Assembly: GCA_021778805.1 (NCBI GenBank)
Contig: JAJYBV010000022.1
Location: 1 to 42,379, forward strand
DNA length: 42,379 nucleotides
Direction: 5' to 3'
DNA from: Chloroflexota bacterium
Lineage (GTDB): Bacteria; Chloroflexota; Ktedonobacteria; Ktedonobacterales; JACDGC01
Part shown: piece by piece, positions 19,590-28,694 of the stretch
Layout: each line of letters starts with the position of its first letter
Position numbering within the stretch: the stretch's first letter is position 1
Notes under the pieces: model-generated
The model's database searches: none
What the model was told of the DNA's origin: nothing
Seen by the model: only the letters and a program-made list of their open reading frames with translations
Made by a program: the position numbers and the translations under genes

Positions 19590-20141
19590 ATGGCAAAGAA
19601 ATTGTTGAAGAAAAAACCACCAAAGAAAAACCGAAAACAGAATAAAGCAGAATACGCGACATATTTTGCGCGGTTATTGCTGGTTTCTGCGATTGTATTC
19701 AGCGCAGTGCTGCTTTTTTCCGCAATTGCGCTGCGCGCGGGCAATACGGCAGTCAGTTCCGCGGGAATATTGAATATATTAGCGCCGGCAAACGCGCCAC
19801 CGGCAATCAACGCCATTACAGTGCAAAATCCTGCGGCGCCGCAAAACACGCCACCGGCAATCCCTGCATATACATTCGGCATGTGGGCATCAAATATGGC
19901 GCCGGCGATTGGGCAATCAACAACTATCTATGCCAGGGTAAGCCACAATATGGCGCCAATGCCCAACATTACGGTAACAATTACCGCACAAGGCGCGACC
20001 TATTCGGCGGTAACAGACGCCGACGGCATAGCAATGTTTACATTAGCGAGCAGCGTGCGCAGCATACCGGTATTTATTGCCGGAAAAGTAAATGTTGGCG
20101 GCGAAGTTTTAACGAACTCGACATTTTTCACACCATATTGA
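19590..20141 (+). CDS. Hypothetical single-pass membrane protein with Ig/carboxypeptidase-regulatory-like C-terminal domain
   Basis: Lys-rich N-terminus (MAKKLLKKKPPKKNRKQ), hydrophobic segment LLLVSAIVFSAVLLFSAIAL, then MPNITVTITAQGATYSAVTDADGIAMFTLA. Confidence 0.6.
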   Translation: MAKKLLKKKPPKKNRKQNKAEYATYFARLLLVSAIVFSAVLLFSAIALRAGNTAVSSAGILNILAPANAPPAINAITVQNPAAPQNTPPAIPAYTFGMWASNMAPAIGQSTTIYARVSHNMAPMPNITVTITAQGATYSAVTDADGIAMFTLASSVRSIPVFIAGKVNVGGEVLTNSTFFTPY

Positions 20142-20152
20142 TGAGCGCCAAA

Positions 20153-20542
20153 TCATAGATAGACATGATCACGAAAGAAATCACTAATTTCCTCGGGTAT
20201 AGAATTAATATTCATATAATCTACCGTGATTTCCGGCGGAATATTAAATTTTTGATTTCCTTTTGTCAGGATAATAAGGATATCAAAATTGTCACAATTA
20301 TTAGTTTTTATAGCGTCTATAATATCCTGCGCGGCAGGCGTTCCGTTTTTCCACCGGATTTCTTCGCTTATTACAGCAGCTTGAATTGCATTATTTTCCA
20401 TGAATGTTACCGCAAGTTCAGCTGAGCAAACAGTAAATTTTATTTTGCTTGCAGGCAATGGAAAAGCTTCACCTCGGCTGCTTGCTGCAAATCTTCCTAT
20501 AAATTCCATGTTGCGGTCAGTTACAACCAAAATATTCTTCAT
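20153..20542 (-). CDS. Small hypothetical protein, possibly degenerate receiver-like fold
   Basis: 129-aa ORF, MKNILVVTDRNMEFIGRF...AAVISEEIRWKNG...NFDILIILTKGNQKF; divergent from the STAND gene. Confidence 0.45.
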   Translation of the reverse strand: MKNILVVTDRNMEFIGRFAASSRGEAFPLPASKIKFTVCSAELAVTFMENNAIQAAVISEEIRWKNGTPAAQDIIDAIKTNNCDNFDILIILTKGNQKFNIPPEITVDYMNINSIPEEISDFFRDHVYL

Positions 20543-20727
20543 AACACATCCCTAAAAATGTACTGTTTATCCGATGGATCATTGTGATAAGTAATCTATA
20601 AATATGATAAAATACTTTTAGATTCGCGCCAATATCAAATATGTATCAAAATATGTGTCATGTGAAAAAAATTGCGGCGTATTCATAATAATACCGCAAA
20701 ATATGTTGCTATGGAAATTATTTTTTT

Positions 20728-23163
20728 ATGAACGCTAAACTTAAAAGCCTTGTAGGATCAAATATCAAACTTATCACCAAAAGAGAAACCTGTGGATATT
20801 CGCGAAAAAAACTTGCAACTCAAATTGCGCGATACCTTTATACCGACACTGCTGCTGCGATCGATGTGCAAGAAATCGGCAGGTGGGAACGCAATGAACA
20901 TCAGCCAAACATAGAATATAAAAAGGCGTTATGCGCTATTTTAAACGCAACACCCGAAGAATTGGGGTTCAGTTCCCGATCAAAAATAATGACAAGTGTT
21001 CCAGCGTATTTACCGATTGAGAAAAACTATACCGGCAGAAACAATTTGCGGACAATATTTCAGGAAAAATTAGCGGCAAATAAGAAGAAAACTATTTTAG
21101 CGGTGCATGGAGTTGGCGGGATTGGCAAATCAGCATTTATTGCTACAATTATACAAACGACTGCCGCTATACAAACAACTTTTTCCGATGGTGTTCTTTG
21201 GATAACGTGTGAAAATTTTACCGGCGCAAGAGGTTATAACAGATTTTTAAGGCATTTAGCTGATAAAATAAAGGCAGCAGATCCTTTAAGCGCAACGATT
21301 CAACAAATAAAACATACACTCCTGGTTTATTTTTCTAAGTTAAACCATTGTTTGATCATACTGGATGATATCAATCCTGATTTAGAGAAAAATCTTAAGG
21401 AAATATTTGAGTTGCTCTGCGCAGAAAAAAATACAACCCTCATCCTTATCTCCCGGCAAAAAATTAATAGCGCCGATAGATGCATATTCGATGTACCAAT
21501 GCCATCACTCACAAACGCTGAAGCAAACACGTTAATGGCCAGATTATTACAGGAGAAAACCAATGAAAGACCAGATTTACCTGAATGGAATATTATTCCA
21601 AATATCTGCCAAACAGTTGTAAATCATCCATTAACTATACACTTGCTCAGCGCATATTATTCAGAAAATAATATTTTAATCCAAAATGATTATCAAAATT
21701 TACAGCAATTATTTTCTCAAACCAAGGTAATGGACACTGGTCTAAAGCAGTGTTTTGAACGATATCACCGATTGCTGAGTGAATTTAAGCAATTTTTATT
21801 GGCGGCTTTGACCCTTTTAGACGGCAAATATATCGCCAAAGCAATCATTATTTCAATGGGGCAAGCGCTGGCCGAAGCTAAACACCATACCATAGATATG
21901 TCCCAAGAAATAGCGGAATTAATACAATCTTCAATCGTTACGGAGGCCGGTGATGATGATGTCACAATTCATGATATTTATCGGGAATACATTCTCAATA
22001 ATTTCCAAACAAAATTTTCACAAAAAGATCAAACGCTTATCTATAGCCTTTTAGCCAATGTTTTTGCAGATTATGCCATCCAATATCGTGAACATGTGTT
22101 TGATTTCCATGAAAATATGATTGGCAAGCAGGAAACTAATATTCATAACGCGCTTCAATGGGCGAATGAACAGCAAAACTATGCGCTCATCGGCAAAATA
22201 TGTTTAGGTATGTCTGGCTATTGGCGCACAAACGTCTTATCAGAAGAAAACATTACTTGGCAGAAATATATTCAATGGGGAATTGAAGCATACAATAAAC
22301 TGCTTCAGCCACTTCGCGCAGAAACTTCGGAATATCGATTCGTAATGATGGAAAAAGTCAGTATTCAAAATTTACATGCATGGTTCTATTTTAATCGCCG
22401 GGAACTTGATTCAGCCAAAGCTATATATACCGAAACAATACAAACCTTTCAAACGCTGCAGAATATACGCGGAATCTGCTCTACAAACATTGCGCTTTGT
22501 GAAACAGCTATGTCAAATGGCGATTGGAGCGCCGCAGCGCTATATGCCGCAACAGCCATTCAGCTGTTAGACGCTGAATTGAAGAAACCGGAAAACACCG
22601 AACGGCTAAAATTGCTGCGCAATAGAGGCGAGGCAGAAACAATGGAGGCTAAAATAGCTTGGTTCCATGAAGAATATGAAACTGCGATACAAAAATTGCA
22701 AAACGCAGAACAATTTTTTAAAGACAGCCAAAACGATTGGGGATTAGTTACTTGCTGGTCGCTGCTGGGACATATCTATTTAGATCTTCATCACGATGTG
22801 AAGATGGCTTTTCAATATGTTGCCAAAATGCAGCAAACAGATTTAAGAAATGACGATGATGTAGCTATTGATTGGGTTCTTTCAGCGAAAATTTTGGTAG
22901 AAAATAACCAATTGCGCAACGCAGAGCAGATATTATTGCGGTATATATCCGAACATAACAATATCGTATTTTATGAATATCTGGCAATTGCAAATTATAT
23001 TCTCGGAGTTATTTATTATAAGCAGCATAAACAACAAAAAGCCTGCGCGCACTTTCAAGAAGCAATTCAGCTGCGATCTGCGCATTTCGGGCCAATTACC
23101 AAAAATGCGCAGCGCTATATAGCGGAGATTTCCGGCGAGGAATCTATGATACATAGCAAATAG
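20728..23163 (+). CDS. HTH (XRE-like) - NB-ARC/STAND NTPase - TPR regulator
   Basis: HTH region SRKKLATQIARYLY...VQEIGRWERNEHQPNIEYKKALCAILNATPEELGF; Walker A AVHGVGGIGKSAFIA; Walker B-like CLIILDDINPD; LILISRQ; TPR-like C-terminus. Confidence 0.82.
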   Translation: MNAKLKSLVGSNIKLITKRETCGYSRKKLATQIARYLYTDTAAAIDVQEIGRWERNEHQPNIEYKKALCAILNATPEELGFSSRSKIMTSVPAYLPIEKNYTGRNNLRTIFQEKLAANKKKTILAVHGVGGIGKSAFIATIIQTTAAIQTTFSDGVLWITCENFTGARGYNRFLRHLADKIKAADPLSATIQQIKHTLLVYFSKLNHCLIILDDINPDLEKNLKEIFELLCAEKNTTLILISRQKINSADRCIFDVPMPSLTNAEANTLMARLLQEKTNERPDLPEWNIIPNICQTVVNHPLTIHLLSAYYSENNILIQNDYQNLQQLFSQTKVMDTGLKQCFERYHRLLSEFKQFLLAALTLLDGKYIAKAIIISMGQALAEAKHHTIDMSQEIAELIQSSIVTEAGDDDVTIHDIYREYILNNFQTKFSQKDQTLIYSLLANVFADYAIQYREHVFDFHENMIGKQETNIHNALQWANEQQNYALIGKICLGMSGYWRTNVLSEENITWQKYIQWGIEAYNKLLQPLRAETSEYRFVMMEKVSIQNLHAWFYFNRRELDSAKAIYTETIQTFQTLQNIRGICSTNIALCETAMSNGDWSAAALYAATAIQLLDAELKKPENTERLKLLRNRGEAETMEAKIAWFHEEYETAIQKLQNAEQFFKDSQNDWGLVTCWSLLGHIYLDLHHDVKMAFQYVAKMQQTDLRNDDDVAIDWVLSAKILVENNQLRNAEQILLRYISEHNNIVFYEYLAIANYILGVIYYKQHKQQKACAHFQEAIQLRSAHFGPITKNAQRYIAEISGEESMIHSK

Positions 23164-23232
23164 ATCGCATTCTACAGATTTGAATTTCGGCAAACAAGAT
23201 AATTTATTGCTTCGCGTGCGGGAATGACAAAC

Positions 23233-24204
23233 TTAGTGCTTGGCGGCAATTTTACCCGCTAAAAATGATAAAAGCGCCAAACAAGTTGCCTTCACAGTCA
23301 TATCGGCAACATCTTTTTGCGGATCTACCTCTACTACATCAATGCCAATGATATGCTGCTGCTGACCCAGCCAAAACAGCGCATCGAACATCTCCCAAGG
23401 GCTTAACCCGCCTGGTGAAGACGCCGGACATCCCGGAGCCGCTGAGCGTTCCAGCACATCCATATCAACGGTAATATAAACTCCGTGCGGCGATTGGGCC
23501 GCCTGCTGATATGCCAGCGTCGCACAGTCCATAATTCCTTTGCTGCGCACATCACGCATTGTATATATTCCAATGCCTTGAGAACGCGCCCAATCATTAT
23601 AGATTTTGGAATTAGAACAGCCGTGTATCCCTAATTGGGCAATATATTCGCCGCGCAATGCCCCGCGTTCAATAGCCCCGCGAATTGGCGTGCCATTGTT
23701 TGGGCCGTTTTCTAAAGTTCGCACATCATGATGCGCATCGAATTGCACCAAACCAAGCGGCCCACCAAAATGATGCGATAACGCGGAAAGTACCGGCCTG
23801 GTGATGGAGTGATCTCCTCCAAGAGTTACAATAAAATTAGCCGAATCCGCTACTGTGCTGATCGCCTGCTCAATATGGCTGTGGCTTTGCTCTGCGCTGA
23901 GAATATTCATTGCAATATCACCAATATCGCAAACGCTTAGCTCCTGTAATTGAATATCATAATCAGAATGATAAACAGAGAAATCCAGCAATACCCGCCG
24001 AATTGCCGACGGCGTTAAAAAAGCGCCGCTATGCGATAACGAAGAACGGGAAAACGGCGCGCCAATCATAACTGCGTCGAATGAGCGCAGCGCAGTTGTA
24101 CGGTCCCATTGCTGAACCCAATCTCCGGCTTTAGGATTGTTAGGATCCGGCGCAGGGGTGCGAAATACCGCGTTTGGCGGCAGAAGATATGGAATATCGG
24201 TCAT
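23233..24204 (-). CDS. Ureohydrolase (agmatinase/arginase family)
   Basis: GGDHSITRPVL; VQFDAHHDVRT; VYITVDMDVLERSAAPGCPASSPGGLSPWE; start taken at the internal ATG (MTDIPYLLPPNAVFRTP) with upstream GGGACC. Confidence 0.85.
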   Translation of the reverse strand: MTDIPYLLPPNAVFRTPAPDPNNPKAGDWVQQWDRTTALRSFDAVMIGAPFSRSSLSHSGAFLTPSAIRRVLLDFSVYHSDYDIQLQELSVCDIGDIAMNILSAEQSHSHIEQAISTVADSANFIVTLGGDHSITRPVLSALSHHFGGPLGLVQFDAHHDVRTLENGPNNGTPIRGAIERGALRGEYIAQLGIHGCSNSKIYNDWARSQGIGIYTMRDVRSKGIMDCATLAYQQAAQSPHGVYITVDMDVLERSAAPGCPASSPGGLSPWEMFDALFWLGQQQHIIGIDVVEVDPQKDVADMTVKATCLALLSFLAGKIAAKH

Positions 24205-24218
24205 GATACGGTCCCTTT

Positions 24219-24248
24219 TTGACAAAGATACGTTTGCACGCTTATACT
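24219..24248 (+). promoter_or_regulatory. Candidate promoter for hisS
   Basis: TTGACA - 18 nt - TATACT in the divergent intergenic region. Confidence 0.5.
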
Positions 24249-24371
24249 GAAAGATATTAACACACATTAAAAATGTAGTACAAAAGCAAGCCGGTACAGA
24301 GAAAAAATATCTTCTCGGCATTTTCAGTATACGATATTATCGCTACTTTCACGGATGGGATACAACAACCT

Positions 24372-25661
24372 ATGACTGCATATCGCGCCGTACAAGGCGT
24401 TAAAGATATTCTTCCTGAACAATCTGCCCTATGGGAGCATTTTGAAAAAATTATAAAAACAACGTGCGGCCTGTTTGGCTATCAGCGCATTGAAACACCG
24501 ATTTTTGAAGAAACCGGTGTGTACGCCCGCGGTGTCGGTGAAGGCACCGATATTGTAGAAAAAGAAATGTATACATTTAAAGACCGAGGGGATACTAGCT
24601 TAACATTAGAGCCTGAAGGCACCGCAGGCGTTGTGCGCGCATATATTGAACACGGCATGCAAATGAAACCGCAGCCGGTTAAATTATTTTATGTGCGCAC
24701 ACCAATTTTTCGCTACGAACGCCCGCAAAAAGGCCGGCTGCGGGAACACCATCAGTTCGGTTGCGAGGCTATCGGCGAAAGCGATCCGATGCTGGACGCA
24801 GAGTTAATATCGGTTATTTGGTCGGTGTATACTCGAATGGGTTTAACCAATCTTTCCATTCAATTGAACAGCATTGGCGATAAAGCTTGCAAACCGGGTT
24901 ATATGCAAAAATTAATAGAATATTATACCCCCCTGCAAGATGATTTATGCGCCGATTGCAAAGTTCGTTTCACAAAAAATCCCCTGCGGCTGTTAGACTG
25001 CAAAGAAGAACGCGATCAGCCAAAAATTGCGCACGCGCCTAAAATAGCGGAATATTTATGTGCCGATTGCGAGGAACATTTTGCGCTGCTGAAACAATAT
25101 CTGGAGGAAATGCACATACCATATACACTGAATCCGCTGCTGGTGCGTGGATTGGATTATTATACCCGCACCGTTTTCGAGCTGATTTCAGAAGATATCG
25201 GCGGCAGACAAAACGCTATCGGCGGCGGCGGCAGGTACGATGGGTTAATAGAATTGCTTGGCGGCAAGCCTACGCCCGCAATTGGCTTTGGCTCCGGTAT
25301 GGAACGAGCCATCGCATTGCTGGAACAACAAAAAGGCACAGAGATTGCCGAAAAACAGCCCGAAGTATACATTATTGCGTTAAACGCTATGGCAAAGCGC
25401 AAAGCGGCAGAGTTTGCTAACACGTTGCGCGAAAAAGATATCAAAACACTGCTGGGTTTTGGTTCGCGCAGTTTAAAAGCATTTATGAAAGCTGCAAACG
25501 CCAGTGGCGCGCAGTGGGCCGTTATCATCGGTGAAGAGGAAGCGCAAACAAATACCGTTGCGCTGCGCAATCTGCGCGCCGGCGCCGATGATGACCATAA
25601 ACAAGTTTCACTCAGCGTTGAAGAGGGCCTGCAAACTATTCTGCGCTCGGTTCAGCAATAA
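24372..25661 (+). CDS. hisS: Histidyl-tRNA synthetase
   Basis: VKDILPEQSALWEHFE; FRYERPQKGRLREHHQFGCEAIGE; LVRGLDYYTRTVFELI; GGGGRYDGLIELLGG. Confidence 0.97.
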   Translation: MTAYRAVQGVKDILPEQSALWEHFEKIIKTTCGLFGYQRIETPIFEETGVYARGVGEGTDIVEKEMYTFKDRGDTSLTLEPEGTAGVVRAYIEHGMQMKPQPVKLFYVRTPIFRYERPQKGRLREHHQFGCEAIGESDPMLDAELISVIWSVYTRMGLTNLSIQLNSIGDKACKPGYMQKLIEYYTPLQDDLCADCKVRFTKNPLRLLDCKEERDQPKIAHAPKIAEYLCADCEEHFALLKQYLEEMHIPYTLNPLLVRGLDYYTRTVFELISEDIGGRQNAIGGGGRYDGLIELLGGKPTPAIGFGSGMERAIALLEQQKGTEIAEKQPEVYIIALNAMAKRKAAEFANTLREKDIKTLLGFGSRSLKAFMKAANASGAQWAVIIGEEEAQTNTVALRNLRAGADDDHKQVSLSVEEGLQTILRSVQQ

Positions 25662-26634
25662 GGGTGAGATAACTGTCATATCTTTCCTCACTGATTTTGC
25701 CGGCTGCCACCGCGTCACGCACTGCGCAGAATTCCGCGGCGCCGTCGTGCGCACAGTCGGCGTATTTGCAATCATCAAGAAATGGCTGCAGGTCGCGGAA
25801 TGCGCCGGCAATTTCATCTGATGGCAGTTTCCAAAATTGCAAATCGCTTATGCCCGCCGAATCCGCAATCCATTTGCCTGATTCCATGCGAAACAGGCGA
25901 ACACCTGTGGTGGTTTGCCTGCCTTGCAGCGTGGCTTTGCTGATCTCGGCGGTTTTTTGCTGCGCGCCGGGCACAATAATATTGATGATGGAAGATTTTC
26001 CCACACCGGAAGGGCCGCAAATCAACGTCATATTGCCAAATGCGTCTGTCAGATTGGAAAAACCGCTATTCGTATAGGCGCTGCTTAAGATAACTTCATA
26101 GCCGATATTTTGATAGATATCAATCATTTTTTGCACATCCGAAGGAATATGCAAATCTATTTTATTAAAGCAGATTAGCGCCGGTATTTTATTATTTTCC
26201 GCCAGCGCCAAAAAACGATCCAGTAAATTAAAGTTGGGATAGGGATCGTTTACAGAGAAAATGACACAAACGGTGTCGAGGTTGGCAAGAAGAATTTTTT
26301 CATCAACAGATTCGGCTTTAGCGCGGGAAAATTTGCTGATCCTGGGCTGTACATCCTCGATAACACCGCTTTCTTTATCGATAACCGTAACTAAAACTCT
26401 GTCACCTACAGTAATATGATATCGATCTTGTGGCGCTTCATCCGGAGTTTCCTGCTGATTGTTCTTCAAAATGCGCCGCGCCGGAGCAGTAGCTTTGCCT
26501 TTGAAATCGAATATTTTCCCGCGTTTTAATTTTCCGCGAAGCACACATAACAGCAGAGAATTATCATCCATGGAAACAAGAAAATATTGGTGCGATTTTT
26601 CAACAATTATACCCTGCTGATATTCACGATTCAA
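25636..26634 (-). CDS. rsgA: Ribosome small subunit-dependent GTPase A
   Basis: Circularly permuted GTPase: FNKIDLH, LICGPSGVGKSSIINII, GRQTTTGVRLFRM, IADSAGISDLQFW, CKYADCAHDGAAEFCAV. Confidence 0.95.
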   Translation of the reverse strand: MNREYQQGIIVEKSHQYFLVSMDDNSLLLCVLRGKLKRGKIFDFKGKATAPARRILKNNQQETPDEAPQDRYHITVGDRVLVTVIDKESGVIEDVQPRISKFSRAKAESVDEKILLANLDTVCVIFSVNDPYPNFNLLDRFLALAENNKIPALICFNKIDLHIPSDVQKMIDIYQNIGYEVILSSAYTNSGFSNLTDAFGNMTLICGPSGVGKSSIINIIVPGAQQKTAEISKATLQGRQTTTGVRLFRMESGKWIADSAGISDLQFWKLPSDEIAGAFRDLQPFLDDCKYADCAHDGAAEFCAVRDAVAAGKISEERYDSYLTLIAEPSAE

Positions 26635-26735
26635 ATGTACTCATTCTCCGGCTTCTATAAATTGCGCCAATTTTCATTAGTGTATGCATTAGCCATAGTA
26701 TCCTTTATATCATACTACTTTCCGAGTTCAAACTG

Positions 26736-27354
26736 CTGAATAAATGAACTTTAATATTTTAATCAGGATGAAGTCCAACATAGCGGAGTAAATCCAGTGA
26801 CCCATAGTGCCTGTTATTGAACAAACACTGCACGGTACACATGGGTAGAGGTGGGGAAACAAACCACACGATTCATCGTGTGGTGTTCGTTTCGGGGCCA
26901 CCTTGCCATCTACACCGCTCCAAAGCACAAGCACCGCCCCAAATCGTTTGTTTGAAACCATACACTGCACGGTACACATTGAGGCAATGCAATCCGGTAG
27001 GGGCGCCCCTTGCGGTCGCCCTTGCTCTTCGGCTACCAATATTGCTTTGGGAATATTATTTAAAATAATAATTTTTGGGGGACACCCCAATCCCCGCGCA
27101 AGGGGCTATCGCCCCTTACGTATCCCCATGTGTACCGTGCGGTGATTTTTCATAAAAGAGATTTTGGGGACACCCCAAACCCCGCGCAAGGGGCATCCGC
27201 CCCTTACGTATCCCCATGTGTACCGTGCGGTGTTTGTTTATAAAAGATATTTTGGGGACACCCCAATCCCCGCGCAAGGGGCATCCGCCCCTTACGTATC
27301 CCTGATTACGTGGTATATTTTATCCCTCTTTCATTGTTAAAGATCATTATTCAG
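26736..27354 (+). repeat. Non-coding palindromic repeat element A (MITE-like) with three ~88-89 bp tandem units at 27075-27302
   Basis: Imperfect terminal inverted repeats ctgaataaatgaactttaa (26736) / ttaaagatcattattcag (27337). Units ttggggacaccccaa...ccccgcgcaaggggcatccgccccttacgtatcc start at 27075, 27164 and 27252. Core shared with element B. Confidence 0.7.
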
Positions 27355-27452
27355 ATGCGTAAAAAATATTTGCCCCATAGACCATTTGCAGGATCAGGTA
27401 TTATAGAAGAGGAAAATAATCACAATGATGCGCACAATAAGAGGTTTAAAAC

Positions 27453-28514
27453 ATGCCTGAAGAAGCGATGTCGCAAGAAGCAATCGATCGTCTTCTAAAC
27501 GAGATGAAAAGTGGAAAAGCGCTGCCGGAAGCTAGTAAAAGCGAATCAGAAAATAGCGCCGCAACCCGCGCTCAGAAAACTGCTCAGCGTACTTTAGAGA
27601 ATGAGCATTCGCATATTGTGCCCAGCGGATCGAAAAAAATCCGGGATTATGACTTCCGGCGCCCAAACCGTATATCGAAAGAGCATATGCGCGGTTTGCG
27701 GATGATCCACGAGAATTTTGCGCGTGATATTCCGCGCGCATGGGGATCATTGCTGCGCGCCGGCGGTCAAGTGAAAATAACTTCAATGGAACAGACGATA
27801 TATGAGGAATTTCGGAATCATTTATCGCCGCATTGCCTGTTGGGTGTAGTAAGCCTTCCGCCCCTGGAAGGTGAAATTGCGTTTTATATGGAACTGGAAA
27901 CCGCGTTTATCTTGATAGATCGACTATTAGGCGGGCCGGGATCTGAATTAAAGCGTACTCGCGAATTTACTACATTAGAGCTGAATTTGCTGAATAAAGT
28001 TATCGCTGCTTTGCTGCCATTTTTCCGTGAAGCTTGGCTGCCGGTATTATCATTAGAACCGCAAATTGATAGGATATTATCAAATGTTGAGTTTCTGCAA
28101 TTAACCGCGCTGAATGAATCCGTTTTGGTGACTATTTTCCAAGCGCGATATTTAAATACCGATATGGATATTTCTTTGTGCATACCATACACCATGATTG
28201 CGCCAATTTTAACACGGGTAAATTTAAACGAAAATCAGCAGGGCCATGTCGGTTCCGATGAATTGGATAAGCAGCGGATGCGGAAAATTGTCAATCATGT
28301 GCCATTTGATGTAACTGCCCGGTTAGGCAGCGCCCCTGTTCCAATCGCTGAATTAACCAAATTAAAGGTTAATGATATTATTCGGTTAGATATTCACGTT
28401 GATGGCGCCGCAGAAATTTTAGTCAACGGCAAAGCGCATTTTGCCGCTAAACCCGGCCTGTATAACGGCGCTTTGTCCATGCAGATATCTGATATAATCA
28501 AAAATATGGACTGA
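27453..28514 (+). CDS. fliM: Flagellar motor switch protein FliM
   Basis: MSQEAIDRLLNEM; IRDYDFRRPNRISKEHMRGLRMIHENFARDIPRAWGSLLR; ELETAFILIDRLLGGPG; C-terminal SpoA-like domain. Confidence 0.95.
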   Translation: MPEEAMSQEAIDRLLNEMKSGKALPEASKSESENSAATRAQKTAQRTLENEHSHIVPSGSKKIRDYDFRRPNRISKEHMRGLRMIHENFARDIPRAWGSLLRAGGQVKITSMEQTIYEEFRNHLSPHCLLGVVSLPPLEGEIAFYMELETAFILIDRLLGGPGSELKRTREFTTLELNLLNKVIAALLPFFREAWLPVLSLEPQIDRILSNVEFLQLTALNESVLVTIFQARYLNTDMDISLCIPYTMIAPILTRVNLNENQQGHVGSDELDKQRMRKIVNHVPFDVTARLGSAPVPIAELTKLKVNDIIRLDIHVDGAAEILVNGKAHFAAKPGLYNGALSMQISDIIKNMD

Positions 28515-28694
28515 ATAACTTTTTCATCGTATACTAATTACGCAAGTCTGCAATCTCACTGTTCATTGAGATTTTGCGCAGCGCAGCCTTTGCCGCGCTG
28601 TGGCAGACAATTGTTAAAAAACAAACTCCTCATTTTTAAAACTCAGATCATAAGATCGGTTGCTGCAATTTAACTTTGAAAGGTTCCATTACGA

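Noticed and set aside
20728-23163. Calling the STAND protein a confirmed antiviral defence system
   Set aside because: HTH plus NB-ARC plus TPR architecture is equally typical of transcriptional regulators; no effector domain or other defence genes are nearby.
25636-25661. Convergent overlap of the hisS and rsgA 3' ends as a special regulatory antisense
   Set aside because: A 26-nt convergent overlap is common in compact genomes; no further signal supports regulation.
26728-27145. Small ORFs (120, 83 and 80 aa) inside element A, and similar ones at 32258-32506 and 41812-42142
   Set aside because: They lie within non-coding palindromic repeats, overlap on both strands and lack recognisable protein features.
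27075-27302. CRISPR array for the 88-89 bp tandem units (and the 91-bp units at 32481-32714)
   Set aside because: Only three units; the whole unit repeats with no unique spacers; no cas genes in the window.
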